Translations under genes and position numbers: made by a program | Notes under the pieces: generated by a model | What the model was told of the DNA's origin: nothing | Databases searched by the model: none | Seen by the model: the letters and a program-made list of their open reading frames with translations, nothing else | Origin: a virus | Reading direction: 5' to 3' (one strand) | DNA: 36,689 nt | IMG/VR virus record: IMGVR_UViG_3300042546_000192 | Span: 1 to 36,689 of that record | Part shown: in pieces, positions 8,671 through 16,670 of the stretch | Position numbering within the stretch: position 1 is the first letter of the stretch | Layout of the letters: every line of letters begins with the position of its first letter

Positions 8671-8991
8671 ATGAGCCAGAAATACAAACTGTTTCAGTAT
8701 TGCCCAGTTAAAGAAAAAGTAGTTCCAATAGATGAAGTTCAGCGCAGAATAAACACAAATGCTCGCGACTTATTCATTCAGGACGAGATGGAACCAACCA
8801 GGAATCCATTAAATCCAAAAGAGATTTACACAAGTAAAGCAAAGTTGAGAGCGGCCTATAAAGCTGCAGGTGCTGTGGAAGTAGGCGATGCGTACGAGCG
8901 AGGCTACAATCCTGAAAAGGATATGGCGTCTAGTACGGACCGCATGGTGAAGCAGTTTATTCAAAATGTAAGGGAGCGAATCAATGGATAA
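8671..8991 (+). CDS. Conserved protein upstream of scaffold
   Basis: A 106-residue protein with the segment YTSKAKLRAAYKAAGAVEVG and DAYERGYNPEK, a pattern seen in small phage proteins encoded just before scaffolds. It starts one base after the previous stop and overlaps the scaffold gene by 8 bases. A role in head assembly is inferred from position only. Confidence 0.6.
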   Translation: MSQKYKLFQYCPVKEKVVPIDEVQRRINTNARDLFIQDEMEPTRNPLNPKEIYTSKAKLRAAYKAAGAVEVGDAYERGYNPEKDMASSTDRMVKQFIQNVRERING

Positions 8992-10078
8992 CTTAAAAGC
9001 AACACAGAATACTGACGTTGAGAGCAATGATAGTGAGACAGATAGTGCTGAAAATTTTAGCATTAGAGAGTCTTTGACCAGAGCTTTTAGTAATGAAGAT
9101 GAGGCTAAAAGAGTTAATGATCCAGGAGCAAATGAGCCTGTAAAAGAGGACGATGATGAGGCAGAAGAGGAAACCTCTGCGCCTGTAGCAGCTCAAACAG
9201 AACCAGAGCGCATTCCTTTAGCCCCTCCTGCCGACATGAACGCTATGGAAAAGGAGGCGTTTCTTAATCCTACTCCAGCCAATGCTCATGTGCTTCAGCA
9301 GTACATGAACCGCAGAGCCTATGAGACTAGGTCAGACTACCAAAGGCGTATGCAGGAAGTGGAGGAATTGCGAAAGCAGACCGCAGGTTTCTATGACACC
9401 ATCAAGCAGTACGAAGGTGAGTACATTAAGGATAAGATAAACATATCTGACGTTGCCAAGAGGTCGATTGAGTGGGACGTATCGATGCAGAAAGCGCCGG
9501 TTGAAACGGCTCTTGATTGGCTTGATTCGTACGGTCTGACGTTGGAGCAATTAGCTGCTTACAAGAATGGTCAGCAGTACAACAATGGCTATCAGCAACC
9601 ACAGCAAGGCTACAGCTATCTTACTCGCGAAGAGGCAGAGAGAATTGCGGAGGAGAAGCTCCAGGCTAAGCTAGGAGAAATCGAACAGCAGCGTACACAG
9701 GAAGCTGTTGCCTATTATAATGAGCGTGTCGTAGAATCGTTTACAGCAGCTAAGCCGCTATTTAAGGATCCAGAGACAGCCTCTCAGCTAGAGGCCGAAA
9801 TGGCTCCGATAGTGCAAGCATTAGCTGGCACAGGCAAGTATAGCTCTCCAGAGGAGATCCTAGAAACGGCCTACAATTACGTTGTTGCTGGCAATCCTAC
9901 CTTTTCCAGTCTCCATAAAGCGATGACTGCAAAGCCAATGATTGAGCAACAAGCAGCCGAAGCCAAAAAGGCGCAAGCTGCATCGACTTCTATATCTGGC
10001 TCCGCTGGTTCAGGGACTCCCAGGCTACAAGTAAAAGACTTGAGGGATAACCTGCGCCGACGTATGTCTGGCGAATAG
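8984..10078 (+). CDS. Capsid scaffolding protein
   Basis: A 364-residue protein directly before the major capsid gene. The N-terminal ~75 residues are acidic and disordered-looking. The rest is largely helical with glutamine- and glutamate-rich segments (about 195-250). The end is a basic helix (LQVKDLRDNLRRRM) after a GSAGSGTP linker. That layout, with a short basic C-terminal helix, is usual for scaffolds that bind coat protein during procapsid assembly. The assignment rests on position and composition. Confidence 0.75.
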   Translation: MDNLKATQNTDVESNDSETDSAENFSIRESLTRAFSNEDEAKRVNDPGANEPVKEDDDEAEEETSAPVAAQTEPERIPLAPPADMNAMEKEAFLNPTPANAHVLQQYMNRRAYETRSDYQRRMQEVEELRKQTAGFYDTIKQYEGEYIKDKINISDVAKRSIEWDVSMQKAPVETALDWLDSYGLTLEQLAAYKNGQQYNNGYQQPQQGYSYLTREEAERIAEEKLQAKLGEIEQQRTQEAVAYYNERVVESFTAAKPLFKDPETASQLEAEMAPIVQALAGTGKYSSPEEILETAYNYVVAGNPTFSSLHKAMTAKPMIEQQAAEAKKAQAASTSISGSAGSGTPRLQVKDLRDNLRRRMSGE

Positions 10079-10093
10079 CCTGGAGTAGACGCT

Positions 10094-10128
10094 GGTTGTC
10101 CTTCTTAAACCGTTTATAAAGGACAATC
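10094..10128 (+). promoter_or_regulatory. Hairpin sequestering the major capsid ribosome binding site
   Basis: Bases 10094-10103 pair with 10119-10128 (ten pairs, one G-U). Inside, TAAA (10106-10109) pairs with TTTA (10113-10116) around a CCG loop. The stem includes the SD AAAGGA and ends one base before the capsid ATG at 10129. There is no T-run, so it is not a terminator. It may limit or time capsid translation, or protect a processed mRNA end. Confidence 0.6.
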
Positions 10129-11085
10129 ATGGCAAACTTAGAGGAAGCAATCGTTGCAACCTTGTTTGATCAGAGCGATCAGATCGCAGATGTTGTGCTC
10201 CATCACAACGTACTGACGAAAGTTCTGGACGAGCAAGGTTTAATCAGAAAATTCTCTGGAGGATACGAACTCCGCAAGCCTGTAATGTACAATGATACAG
10301 CACAGGGCGGTTTCTACTCCGGATTCTCGTCATTCAATCTTGATGCAATAGAGGATGCTACAGCATTCCGGTTTGCGATTAAGCAGTGTTACGAGCCAGT
10401 GGCTCTTAACGGACGCGAGCGTCGTGCTAATCGTGACCAGGCTCAGCTCCTTGACTTGGCAGAGATGAAGATGAAGGCTGCTATCAGCCGTCTCCGTAAC
10501 ACCGTATCTACCTCGCTTCGTGGCGATGGAACTGGTTCTGGTGGACTGGAGTTCGACGGTATCAAGAAGGCAGTTTCGACTTCACCATCGTCAGGAACAT
10601 ATGGTCAGATTGATCGTGTGTCTAACTCGTTCGCTCGTAACTTGGCAGTAAACGTAACTCTCTCCGCATCAAATGTGCAGGAGCAGATTACTGACGTTAT
10701 CAGCCAGCTTACTCGTGGTTCTGAGCAGCCAGACCTTGGTCTTATGGACCGTACGGCATGGAAGTACCTCCATAGCTCACTCACTGCAATTCAGCGTATT
10801 CAGCTTCCTACGAAGAAGGCTACTGCTGGTTTCAGGGCGTTGAACTATGACAACTGCGACTTCGTGTTTGACGGTGGATTCAACTCCTCAGTGCTTGAGA
10901 CTAACTCTTGCCGACTGCTCAATACTAAGTATTGGACATTCGACATGGTGCGTGGGGCAGACTTTAAGCCTCTCGCTCCTGAGATGGCTCGTCCGGTTGA
11001 TCAGGATGCTTTCTTCACGGTTATTATCGTTGAAGGAAACCTCTGCTGCTCAGCTCCTGCACTACAAGGTGTTATTTACGCTTAA
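10129..11085 (+). CDS. Major capsid protein
   Basis: A 318-residue protein after the scaffold, of the size and pattern of an HK97-fold coat protein. The N-terminus is helical (ATLFDQSDQIADVVLHHNVL). A beta-rich extended-loop region with GFYSGFSSFN follows. A helical core carries LLDLAEMKMKAAISRLRNTV, and a C-terminal beta segment has VIIVEGNLCCSAP. Four to five hundred copies would form the shell. SD AAAGGA lies within the upstream hairpin. Confidence 0.87.
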   Translation: MANLEEAIVATLFDQSDQIADVVLHHNVLTKVLDEQGLIRKFSGGYELRKPVMYNDTAQGGFYSGFSSFNLDAIEDATAFRFAIKQCYEPVALNGRERRANRDQAQLLDLAEMKMKAAISRLRNTVSTSLRGDGTGSGGLEFDGIKKAVSTSPSSGTYGQIDRVSNSFARNLAVNVTLSASNVQEQITDVISQLTRGSEQPDLGLMDRTAWKYLHSSLTAIQRIQLPTKKATAGFRALNYDNCDFVFDGGFNSSVLETNSCRLLNTKYWTFDMVRGADFKPLAPEMARPVDQDAFFTVIIVEGNLCCSAPALQGVIYA

Positions 11086-11103
11086 TTAGTATAGGAGAAT
11101 ATT

Positions 11104-11583
11104 ATGAGTGGTTCAGGATCATTCGGTGTAAATTTTAAGAAGACCTGGGACGGAGTTTCGATTCCTTTGCCTGCAAAGGTTAAGGATGTCGGACATTCGA
11201 CTGAAGGCTCCTTCGTATTCGTTCAGGCTAGTGGCGCTATCGCTCAGTATGACTTTGTTCATATTGATGTCGATGGCCAGGCTGCTAAGTGCACAACGAC
11301 TCTCGCTGCTCAAACCAGCCAGGTTGGTGCTGCTCAGGTAGCTGCTGCTGACAACGAGTACTTGTGGGTCTGGATCGGTGGGCCTCAGGGCGGTGGAGCA
11401 GGTAAAGGTATCAAAGGTAACATCCTCACTGGATACGTTGCTAAGAATACTCTTAACACTACTGCTACTGCAGGTGCTGCTGATGATGCTGCTACTACCA
11501 AGCTAATTGGTGTAGTAGGTCTTACGGCTACATCAGGAACACAGGCTGTAGAGCTTGCTTCCACAGCAATCATCACAACCTAG
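11104..11583 (+). CDS. Probable head decoration protein
   Basis: A 159-residue glycine-, alanine- and threonine-rich beta protein immediately after the major capsid gene, with an SD TAGGAG 7 bases upstream. It begins MSGSGSFGVNFKKTWDGV and contains YDFVHIDVDGQAAKCTTT and a glycine-rich loop GGPQGGGAGKGIKGN. Its position and beta-rich character suggest a capsid-stabilising decoration protein. A terminator follows. Confidence 0.6.
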   Translation: MSGSGSFGVNFKKTWDGVSIPLPAKVKDVGHSTEGSFVFVQASGAIAQYDFVHIDVDGQAAKCTTTLAAQTSQVGAAQVAAADNEYLWVWIGGPQGGGAGKGIKGNILTGYVAKNTLNTTATAGAADDAATTKLIGVVGLTATSGTQAVELASTAIITT

Positions 11584-11591
11584 TTGTGTGC

Positions 11592-11624
11592 GAGGAGAGG
11601 CTTGTTTAGCTCTCCTCTCTTTTT
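11592..11624 (+). terminator. Rho-independent terminator after decoration gene
   Basis: GAGGAGAG at 11592-11599 pairs with CTCTCCTC at 11610-11617, followed by TCTTTTT. It lies between two co-directional structural genes, so it would lower expression downstream of the capsid genes rather than end the operon. Confidence 0.8.
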
Positions 11625-11635
11625 AGGAGTTTAAT

Positions 11636-12043
11636 ATGCCATTAGTTACTGACTTAATGGGCTTAGGAATGCCGCCAGAGCAGGCCAGTGTGATAGCAAA
11701 CGAAACGCTATCATCAGCACCAGCTTTGTCGTCATCTGGAACTCTTACGGCTGCTGGCTCCACCATTGCTGACGCTCTTACTCTTACCTCGTTTTTCAAC
11801 TTGGTAGGAACAGCGGCTGCCAGTACTGGTGTAAAGCTGCCTGTAGATTGTCCAGTCGGCCAGGCTGTTTATGTAGTAAACAACGGCGCGAATGCTCTAC
11901 GAGTATACGCCCAGAGTTCGCAAACAATGAACACGTCGATTGCTGGAGCAACTGGAGTTTCGGTTGCAACAACTCAGGCTGTTCAGTGTGTTCGCCAATC
12001 GGCAACAAACTGGATTGTTCTGTTACACACTAAGGCAACTTAG
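11636..12043 (+). CDS. Small virion-associated protein
   Basis: A 135-residue Ala/Thr/Ser-rich protein preceded by SD TTAGGAG. The N-terminus LMGLGMPPEQASVIA resembles a short helical hook, and the rest is beta-rich with NNGANALRVYAQ and TNWIVLLHTKAT. Proteins of this appearance are common next to phage capsid genes. The role is unknown. It sits between two terminators and so may be expressed at a distinct level. Confidence 0.55.
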   Translation: MPLVTDLMGLGMPPEQASVIANETLSSAPALSSSGTLTAAGSTIADALTLTSFFNLVGTAAASTGVKLPVDCPVGQAVYVVNNGANALRVYAQSSQTMNTSIAGATGVSVATTQAVQCVRQSATNWIVLLHTKAT

Positions 12044-12050
12044 TTTGAAA

Positions 12051-12075
12051 GGGGGGCTTGTCCCCCCAACTTTTT
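12051..12075 (+). terminator. Rho-independent terminator with G6/C6 stem
   Basis: Six G (12051-12056) pair with six C (12062-12067) around CTTGT. AACTTTTT follows. Confidence 0.82.
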
Positions 12076-12084
12076 AGGTGATTT

Positions 12085-12339
12085 ATGCCAGATTTTACTC
12101 CTTCTAATCCTACAGCACTGTTTCCTGCTAGGCGCGTAGCTGCTGTAACTCCATCAGATACTACTGATCTATCAGGCTGTCGGGCTCTCTGGATAGGTGG
12201 CGCAGGAAACGTAGTCATTAAGTGTGTAGATAATAGTACTGCTGTAACACTTATAGTGCCTGCAGGAACTCTTTTGCCGGTCTTTGCTGCGCGAGTAATG
12301 GCAGCTACAACTGCAACAAGTATTGTGGCTTTTTACTAA
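12085..12339 (+). CDS. Spike-base-like small protein
   Basis: An 84-residue beta protein with VTPSDTTDLSGCRALWIGGAGNV and IVPAGTLLPVFAARV. This matches a very common small phage and gene-transfer-agent family described as a spike base protein (recalled family resemblance, not searched). The start follows TTTAGGTG. It overlaps the next gene by one base (TAATG). It is probably displayed on the head or tail. Confidence 0.6.
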   Translation: MPDFTPSNPTALFPARRVAAVTPSDTTDLSGCRALWIGGAGNVVIKCVDNSTAVTLIVPAGTLLPVFAARVMAATTATSIVAFY

Positions 12340-12932
12340 TGTTTATCGGACTTTCTCCATCTTGCGTATCTGCTCAGGCAATAAATGCTGGTGGTGGTAG
12401 CACGGCTAATGCCAACGTAATAGCTTCGTCCAACGATGGAGATTTTCCTGCCGGTATTCAGTCTGGCGATATTATATTTACTACATTATCAAGCACTGGG
12501 CTTATTACCGTTGCCATAGACTTTACATCTGCAACATCAGGAGCTTCTGGTGGCGTAAACTATGATTTAGCCTATAAAATAGCTGATGGCACTGAAAGCG
12601 GATCGGTTGGTTCCGTAGCTCAATCTATAGGTTGTCTTGTTCTTAGAGATGTTAATATAGCTAATTTAGTAACTAGCGTAACTTCTGGCTCAACTTGGGA
12701 CAGTTTAACTGGATTGACGGCAGGCAGTACTGTTGTTGCCATGGGCTATAGCAATAACGGCTCTGGTAGTTTTGGTGGAGTGACTATTCCATCTGGCTGG
12801 ACGACGTATCAGTCATCAGGACTAGAAATAGTTGCAGTAAAGAATGAAACCGTTGCCGGTACCAGCTTTGCCTTCACAGGATTGAGTAATGGTGGAAGTT
12901 TGACTATGTGTTATTCTATAGGTATTGCCTAG
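12339..12932 (+). CDS. Beta-rich virion protein, unknown
   Basis: A 197-residue protein, Gly/Ser/Thr-rich, with alternating hydrophobic residues throughout and a SVTSGSTWDSLTGLTAGSTV segment, suggesting a beta-sandwich display protein. It starts in the TAATG overlap with the spike-base-like gene. No family or active site is recognised. Confidence 0.55.
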   Translation: MFIGLSPSCVSAQAINAGGGSTANANVIASSNDGDFPAGIQSGDIIFTTLSSTGLITVAIDFTSATSGASGGVNYDLAYKIADGTESGSVGSVAQSIGCLVLRDVNIANLVTSVTSGSTWDSLTGLTAGSTVVAMGYSNNGSGSFGGVTIPSGWTTYQSSGLEIVAVKNETVAGTSFAFTGLSNGGSLTMCYSIGIA

Positions 12933-12958
12933 CGGAATAAACCGCTGTTTATAAGGAG
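12931..12958 (+). promoter_or_regulatory. Alternative-hairpin leader of the 12963 gene
   Basis: AGCGG (12931-12935) can pair with CCGCT (12942-12946), or ATAAAC (12937-12942) with GTTTAT (12947-12952). The two stems share bases and exclude each other. AAGGAG (12953-12958) follows. The stretch resembles the capsid leader (TAAACCG...TTTATAA.GGA in both). Confidence 0.45.
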
Positions 12959-12962
12959 ACTT

Positions 12963-13670
12963 ATGGCGAACATAGATTGGCACTCAATCATGAACCAATA
13001 CGGAAATAGAGATCCTAGAGATTCTTACAGAGGATGCAACATTGAGTTTTTTAATGCATACAATGAGAACAAAGAGAAAAGCCTAAAAGAGGGCCGTCCA
13101 ATATACGACGAGATTCCATCGATTTCGTTTCAATGGCCTGGAATGGATAAGACGGTTAGACGTATTGAGCCGCAAGATATTCAGATGTTTCCAGAGAAAT
13201 ACGCTGCTTTTATGGCTGGTAATGAGCCAGTAGTTAGCGGAACTCCGCTTGCAGAGTGGAGCATTTGCCCAGGTACAGTAGTACGTCAGCTTCAGCATGT
13301 AGGCTTTAAAACGGTTGAGCAGTTGGCAGCAGCCAGCGATGACATTAAGCGTAAGCTAGGACCAGACGGTCGATTCATTAAGTTGGCCAAGGACTGGATG
13401 GAAGCTGCTAATAGCTCTCAGACTCAGGTCGCAGTTTTGAAGGACCAGCTTGAGCGAGAAAGGGCTCGTACTTCTAGGCTTGAGGAGACGCTGGAGCTTC
13501 TTATGCAGAGAGTAGAAGCTAACGAAGGTACTGACTTACGACCTGAACGTCGTGCTATGACTCTAGAGAGGTCGATTGCAGACATAGACGAGGCTCTTGA
13601 CGACTCTATGGATGATGAAATTGAGGTTGAGGCTCCGGTTAAGCGTAGAGGTAGACCAAGAAAAGTATGA
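12963..13670 (+). CDS. Structural-region protein with C-terminal AT-hook
   Basis: A 235-residue protein with SGTPLAEWSICPGTVVRQLQ and GFKTVEQLAAASDD (about residues 90-125), a small helical domain found in phage structural-region proteins. A coiled coil follows (about 150-190). The basic end KRRGRPRKV contains an AT-hook core (RGRPRK) that can bind AT-rich DNA minor grooves. It overlaps the next gene by ATGA. It could be a DNA-contacting minor head protein, but the role is unproven. Confidence 0.6.
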   Translation: MANIDWHSIMNQYGNRDPRDSYRGCNIEFFNAYNENKEKSLKEGRPIYDEIPSISFQWPGMDKTVRRIEPQDIQMFPEKYAAFMAGNEPVVSGTPLAEWSICPGTVVRQLQHVGFKTVEQLAAASDDIKRKLGPDGRFIKLAKDWMEAANSSQTQVAVLKDQLERERARTSRLEETLELLMQRVEANEGTDLRPERRAMTLERSIADIDEALDDSMDDEIEVEAPVKRRGRPRKV

Positions 13671-14530
13671 GTTTAGCGTCCGTAGTTACTAATGTTGCTA
13701 ACGAAGCTGGCTACACAGTTGAGTCAAATGTAGTTGCATCTACAGAGATGACTACTAAGCAGCTACGGACAATTTGTAATCGCATCAATCGCGAAATGTC
13801 TGATGCCTATATGTGGCCTCAGATGTTTGCGTCTGGTGCGATTACATTAGTTAGTGGTCAAGCAATGTATGCTTTGCCAGCAGCGTTCTCACATGGTCAC
13901 TATGAGACTTTTTGGAACTCCTCAACGCGCTGGAGAATCCTTGGTCCAATGTCAGAGCAGGAGTACGCAGAGATTCGTGGCTTTGGCTTAAACACTACTG
14001 TCTACCAGCGGTTCCAAATTAGAGGAATCTCCAACGACCAGCTTCTTATCAGTCCTACTCCTTCAGCAATAAATGCTAACAATGTAGTTATATTTGAATA
14101 TATTGCCGATAGGTCAGTAAGACCTGCAACATGGGCAACCAACGTCGCCTTTACCGCAAGTGCGTTTACCTTCTACAACGGTAACTATTATCAAACTGCT
14201 GCAGGTGGAACTAGCGGCGCTACTCCTCCTACTCACACTAGCGGTTCTGCTTCAGACGGTGGAGTTACTTGGACATACTATTCTGGAGCATACAACGAGT
14301 TTGTCGCAAATACTGATGTTACTATCTTCAATGAAAAGACTCTTGAGCAAGGAGTTCTTGAGAGGTTTGCTGAGATTCATGGACTAGATACCGTTCAGAA
14401 ACGGTTCGAAATCCAACTGAATGAGGACTTTGGAAGGACTCAAATGGGCAAAGTAATCTATGCAGGTGGTCATACTCGCGCAGAAATGTTTGCTAGAAAT
14501 GGCACTGCTGTATTTGGAACGTGGATATAA
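13667..14530 (+). CDS. Head-tail adaptor (P22 gp4-like)
   Basis: A 287-residue protein with the hallmarks of gp4-like adaptors of short-tailed phages: an N-terminal helical region with MWPQMFASGAITLVSGQAMYALPAAF (quoted in part from residues ~45-70), then WRILGPMSEQEYAEIRG, and a long C-terminal helix. It would extend the portal at the neck. Residues about 158-206 are a Gly/Thr/Ser-rich module (YYQTAAGGTSGATPPTHTSG, then DGGVTWTYYSG) that looks inserted. It overlaps the next gene by one base (TAATG). Confidence 0.72.
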   Translation: MSLASVVTNVANEAGYTVESNVVASTEMTTKQLRTICNRINREMSDAYMWPQMFASGAITLVSGQAMYALPAAFSHGHYETFWNSSTRWRILGPMSEQEYAEIRGFGLNTTVYQRFQIRGISNDQLLISPTPSAINANNVVIFEYIADRSVRPATWATNVAFTASAFTFYNGNYYQTAAGGTSGATPPTHTSGSASDGGVTWTYYSGAYNEFVANTDVTIFNEKTLEQGVLERFAEIHGLDTVQKRFEIQLNEDFGRTQMGKVIYAGGHTRAEMFARNGTAVFGTWI

Positions 14531-16098
14531 TGGCAGAAGCAGCACAAATGACTCCGCAGCAGTATTACTTAGACCTTGTGCAAAGAGGCCGTATGCGTCC
14601 TGCCGATGCTATGGCAGAGGTACAGCGTAGGTACGGTGCTCCGCAGTCTAGACAGCAGCAGCAAGAGAACGCTCAAAAGCAGCAAGATAAATCAGAACTA
14701 GCTTCTGCAGCAGGAATGATTGGTGGAGTCATCGCTGGCCGGTATTTGGTAAACAAAGTCGGAAAGTATATAGACATGCTTACCGGCAAGGAAGTTGCTG
14801 AAGAGGTAGTAAAGAAAACCGTTGAGCAGGTTGGTACAAGCGCAGGAACTACTGCAGCACAAACAGGCGCTACAGCAACATCAGGAGTTACAGAGGCAAG
14901 CAATCAGGCATGGAATGCTGGAGCTGATGCAGCAACATCAAATACTCCTCAAGTAATTAGCTCTGACGGTGGAATGTCTACCGTACAAACTCCTACCGGC
15001 CCACAGCAAGTTCCTACAGAATCTCTTAATGACGCTGGTTTCTGGGACTCCGTAAACTGGGGGCAAGTTGCTCAAGGCGGTCTTGCCGTAGCACAACTGT
15101 ATGGAGCATATAAGGCTTATCAGTCTGGAGATAAGGTTGGTGCAGGTCTATCTGGAGCTACAGGTGCAGCGAACTTAGCTGGTGCTGCTGGAGCTGATTT
15201 AGGCGCTAACGTCATTCCAGGGCTTAACATTGCAACTGGTGCATACACTGGATACAAGACAGCAGAGGCCATGAGTGATATGGCCGCAGGTTCAAAGCGA
15301 ACTCAAACCGGAATAGTAGGAGGTGCTGCAGCAGGAGCTTCTATAGGTGCAGGAATAGGCACACTTGTTCCGATACCTGGAATTGGAACGGCAGCAGGAG
15401 CAGCTATTGGAGCTTTAGTTGGAGCAACTGCAGGAGCGGTGGGCTCGTGGACTGGTTCAAGCAAAAACAAAGCGCAATTCATGCGCGACAACATTCGTGG
15501 AGTTTTGCAAAAAGGTGGAGTTCTTGATGATAAGTTCCAAGGCACTCTTGCCGATGGAAGCAAATTTGATTTTGGACAAGATGGTTCAAATCTTAAATGG
15601 AAAAACATCGATAAGCTGGCTGCAGAGAAACCAGCAGCATGGAATGGTGCAGTACCACTTTCAGATGCTTTGGCGGCCTCATACGGTTTCGTAGGTCAAA
15701 AGGCATCAGATATTTCTGCTTGGTATGCTCGCGCTGCAGTTTCAAATGCTGGAGATGATCCAGCGGTTGCCAAAACTAACATGCAGCATTTTGCTAAGCA
15801 GCAAGGCATTACCTTTGACCTTGTTAAAACAAAGCTAGATGAGGCTATGGCTGATAATCGTATTAGCCAAGGACAATACGATTCGTACCTTGCAGGCGCT
15901 AGAGAGCTTACTGCAGGAGTACAGGCTGGAGAAGGAGCTAAAGTAGAACCTCCGAAGAAAGGGCAGGTAGCAAGAGTATCGCCTGGTATGTATATGAACG
16001 ATCAGGGCCAGGTATCTGCTGCTAAAGATATGAGGCAGGCTTTAGAGCGAAATTACGGCAAGTCAAAGTCTAACAAGAAAAAGGATGAGGAGTTATAG
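14530..16098 (+). CDS. Probable ejection/internal virion protein with glycine zipper
   Basis: A 522-residue protein rich in Ala, Gly and Gln. A Q-rich N-terminus is followed by a membrane-active-looking glycine zipper at about residues 261-307 (GGAAAGASIGAGIGTLVPIP and continuing). The C-terminal third is helical. Such zippers occur in ejected proteins that cross the host envelope to form a DNA channel. ATG 14530 overlaps the adaptor stop; GTG 14521 is an alternative. The role is inferred from location between the adaptor and tail hub. Confidence 0.6.
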   Translation: MAEAAQMTPQQYYLDLVQRGRMRPADAMAEVQRRYGAPQSRQQQQENAQKQQDKSELASAAGMIGGVIAGRYLVNKVGKYIDMLTGKEVAEEVVKKTVEQVGTSAGTTAAQTGATATSGVTEASNQAWNAGADAATSNTPQVISSDGGMSTVQTPTGPQQVPTESLNDAGFWDSVNWGQVAQGGLAVAQLYGAYKAYQSGDKVGAGLSGATGAANLAGAAGADLGANVIPGLNIATGAYTGYKTAEAMSDMAAGSKRTQTGIVGGAAAGASIGAGIGTLVPIPGIGTAAGAAIGALVGATAGAVGSWTGSSKNKAQFMRDNIRGVLQKGGVLDDKFQGTLADGSKFDFGQDGSNLKWKNIDKLAAEKPAAWNGAVPLSDALAASYGFVGQKASDISAWYARAAVSNAGDDPAVAKTNMQHFAKQQGITFDLVKTKLDEAMADNRISQGQYDSYLAGARELTAGVQAGEGAKVEPPKKGQVARVSPGMYMNDQGQVSAAKDMRQALERNYGKSKSNKKKDEEL

Positions 16099-16100
16099 TT

Positions 16101-16664
16101 ATGGCACGTCGTGGAGCAATGACAAGAGCACCGGCATTACGAGGACAAGCTCGTAGAGATTTCAAAGCACAGAGAGCTGCACAGCAAGCACAGCCAGTTC
16201 CTGCGCCACAGCAGCCAATGGCTCCTGCGCAACCGCAACCACAAATGCCAGCACCGCAGCCTCAGTCTGGAGCTTTAAGTGGCGCTCTAGCTGGTGCAAT
16301 GCAAAGTTATAATCAAATGCCAAAGCAAAATCCTAGAGAGCAGTGGTTACAACAGCAAAAGCAGCAGTGGAGAAGCCAGGAGCTGACACCAGAAGAGGCC
16401 AATATGCAAATACCAGTAGGCGGCGGCTTCATGGGCGATCCAAACTACTACAGTGGTCAAGGTCAATCGCCAATGGCAGGTTTTCAACAAATACCACCGG
16501 ACAAGATGTACAGATTTCCACAGCCAGCAGGCGGCCCTCAAATGGCCAACGCGATTGGAGCTGTAGCAGGAGATTATCAACAGGCAGTAGTTCCAGATCA
16601 ATCCATGCAGCAGCAACAATTTCGAAGAATGCCAATGCCTATGCCTAACAGAAGGTTGTACTAA
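16101..16664 (+). CDS. Pro/Gln-rich virion-region protein
   Basis: A 187-residue, largely disordered protein starting MARRGAMTRAPA, followed by long Gln/Pro/Met-rich stretches. The first 12 residues and the DNA around the start are nearly the same as in the gene at 18275 (MARKGAMTRSPA). It is two bases after the previous stop. It may be a flexible internal virion protein or an assembly factor. No domain is recognised. Confidence 0.55.
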   Translation: MARRGAMTRAPALRGQARRDFKAQRAAQQAQPVPAPQQPMAPAQPQPQMPAPQPQSGALSGALAGAMQSYNQMPKQNPREQWLQQQKQQWRSQELTPEEANMQIPVGGGFMGDPNYYSGQGQSPMAGFQQIPPDKMYRFPQPAGGPQMANAIGAVAGDYQQAVVPDQSMQQQQFRRMPMPMPNRRLY

Positions 16665-16670
16665 GCAACT

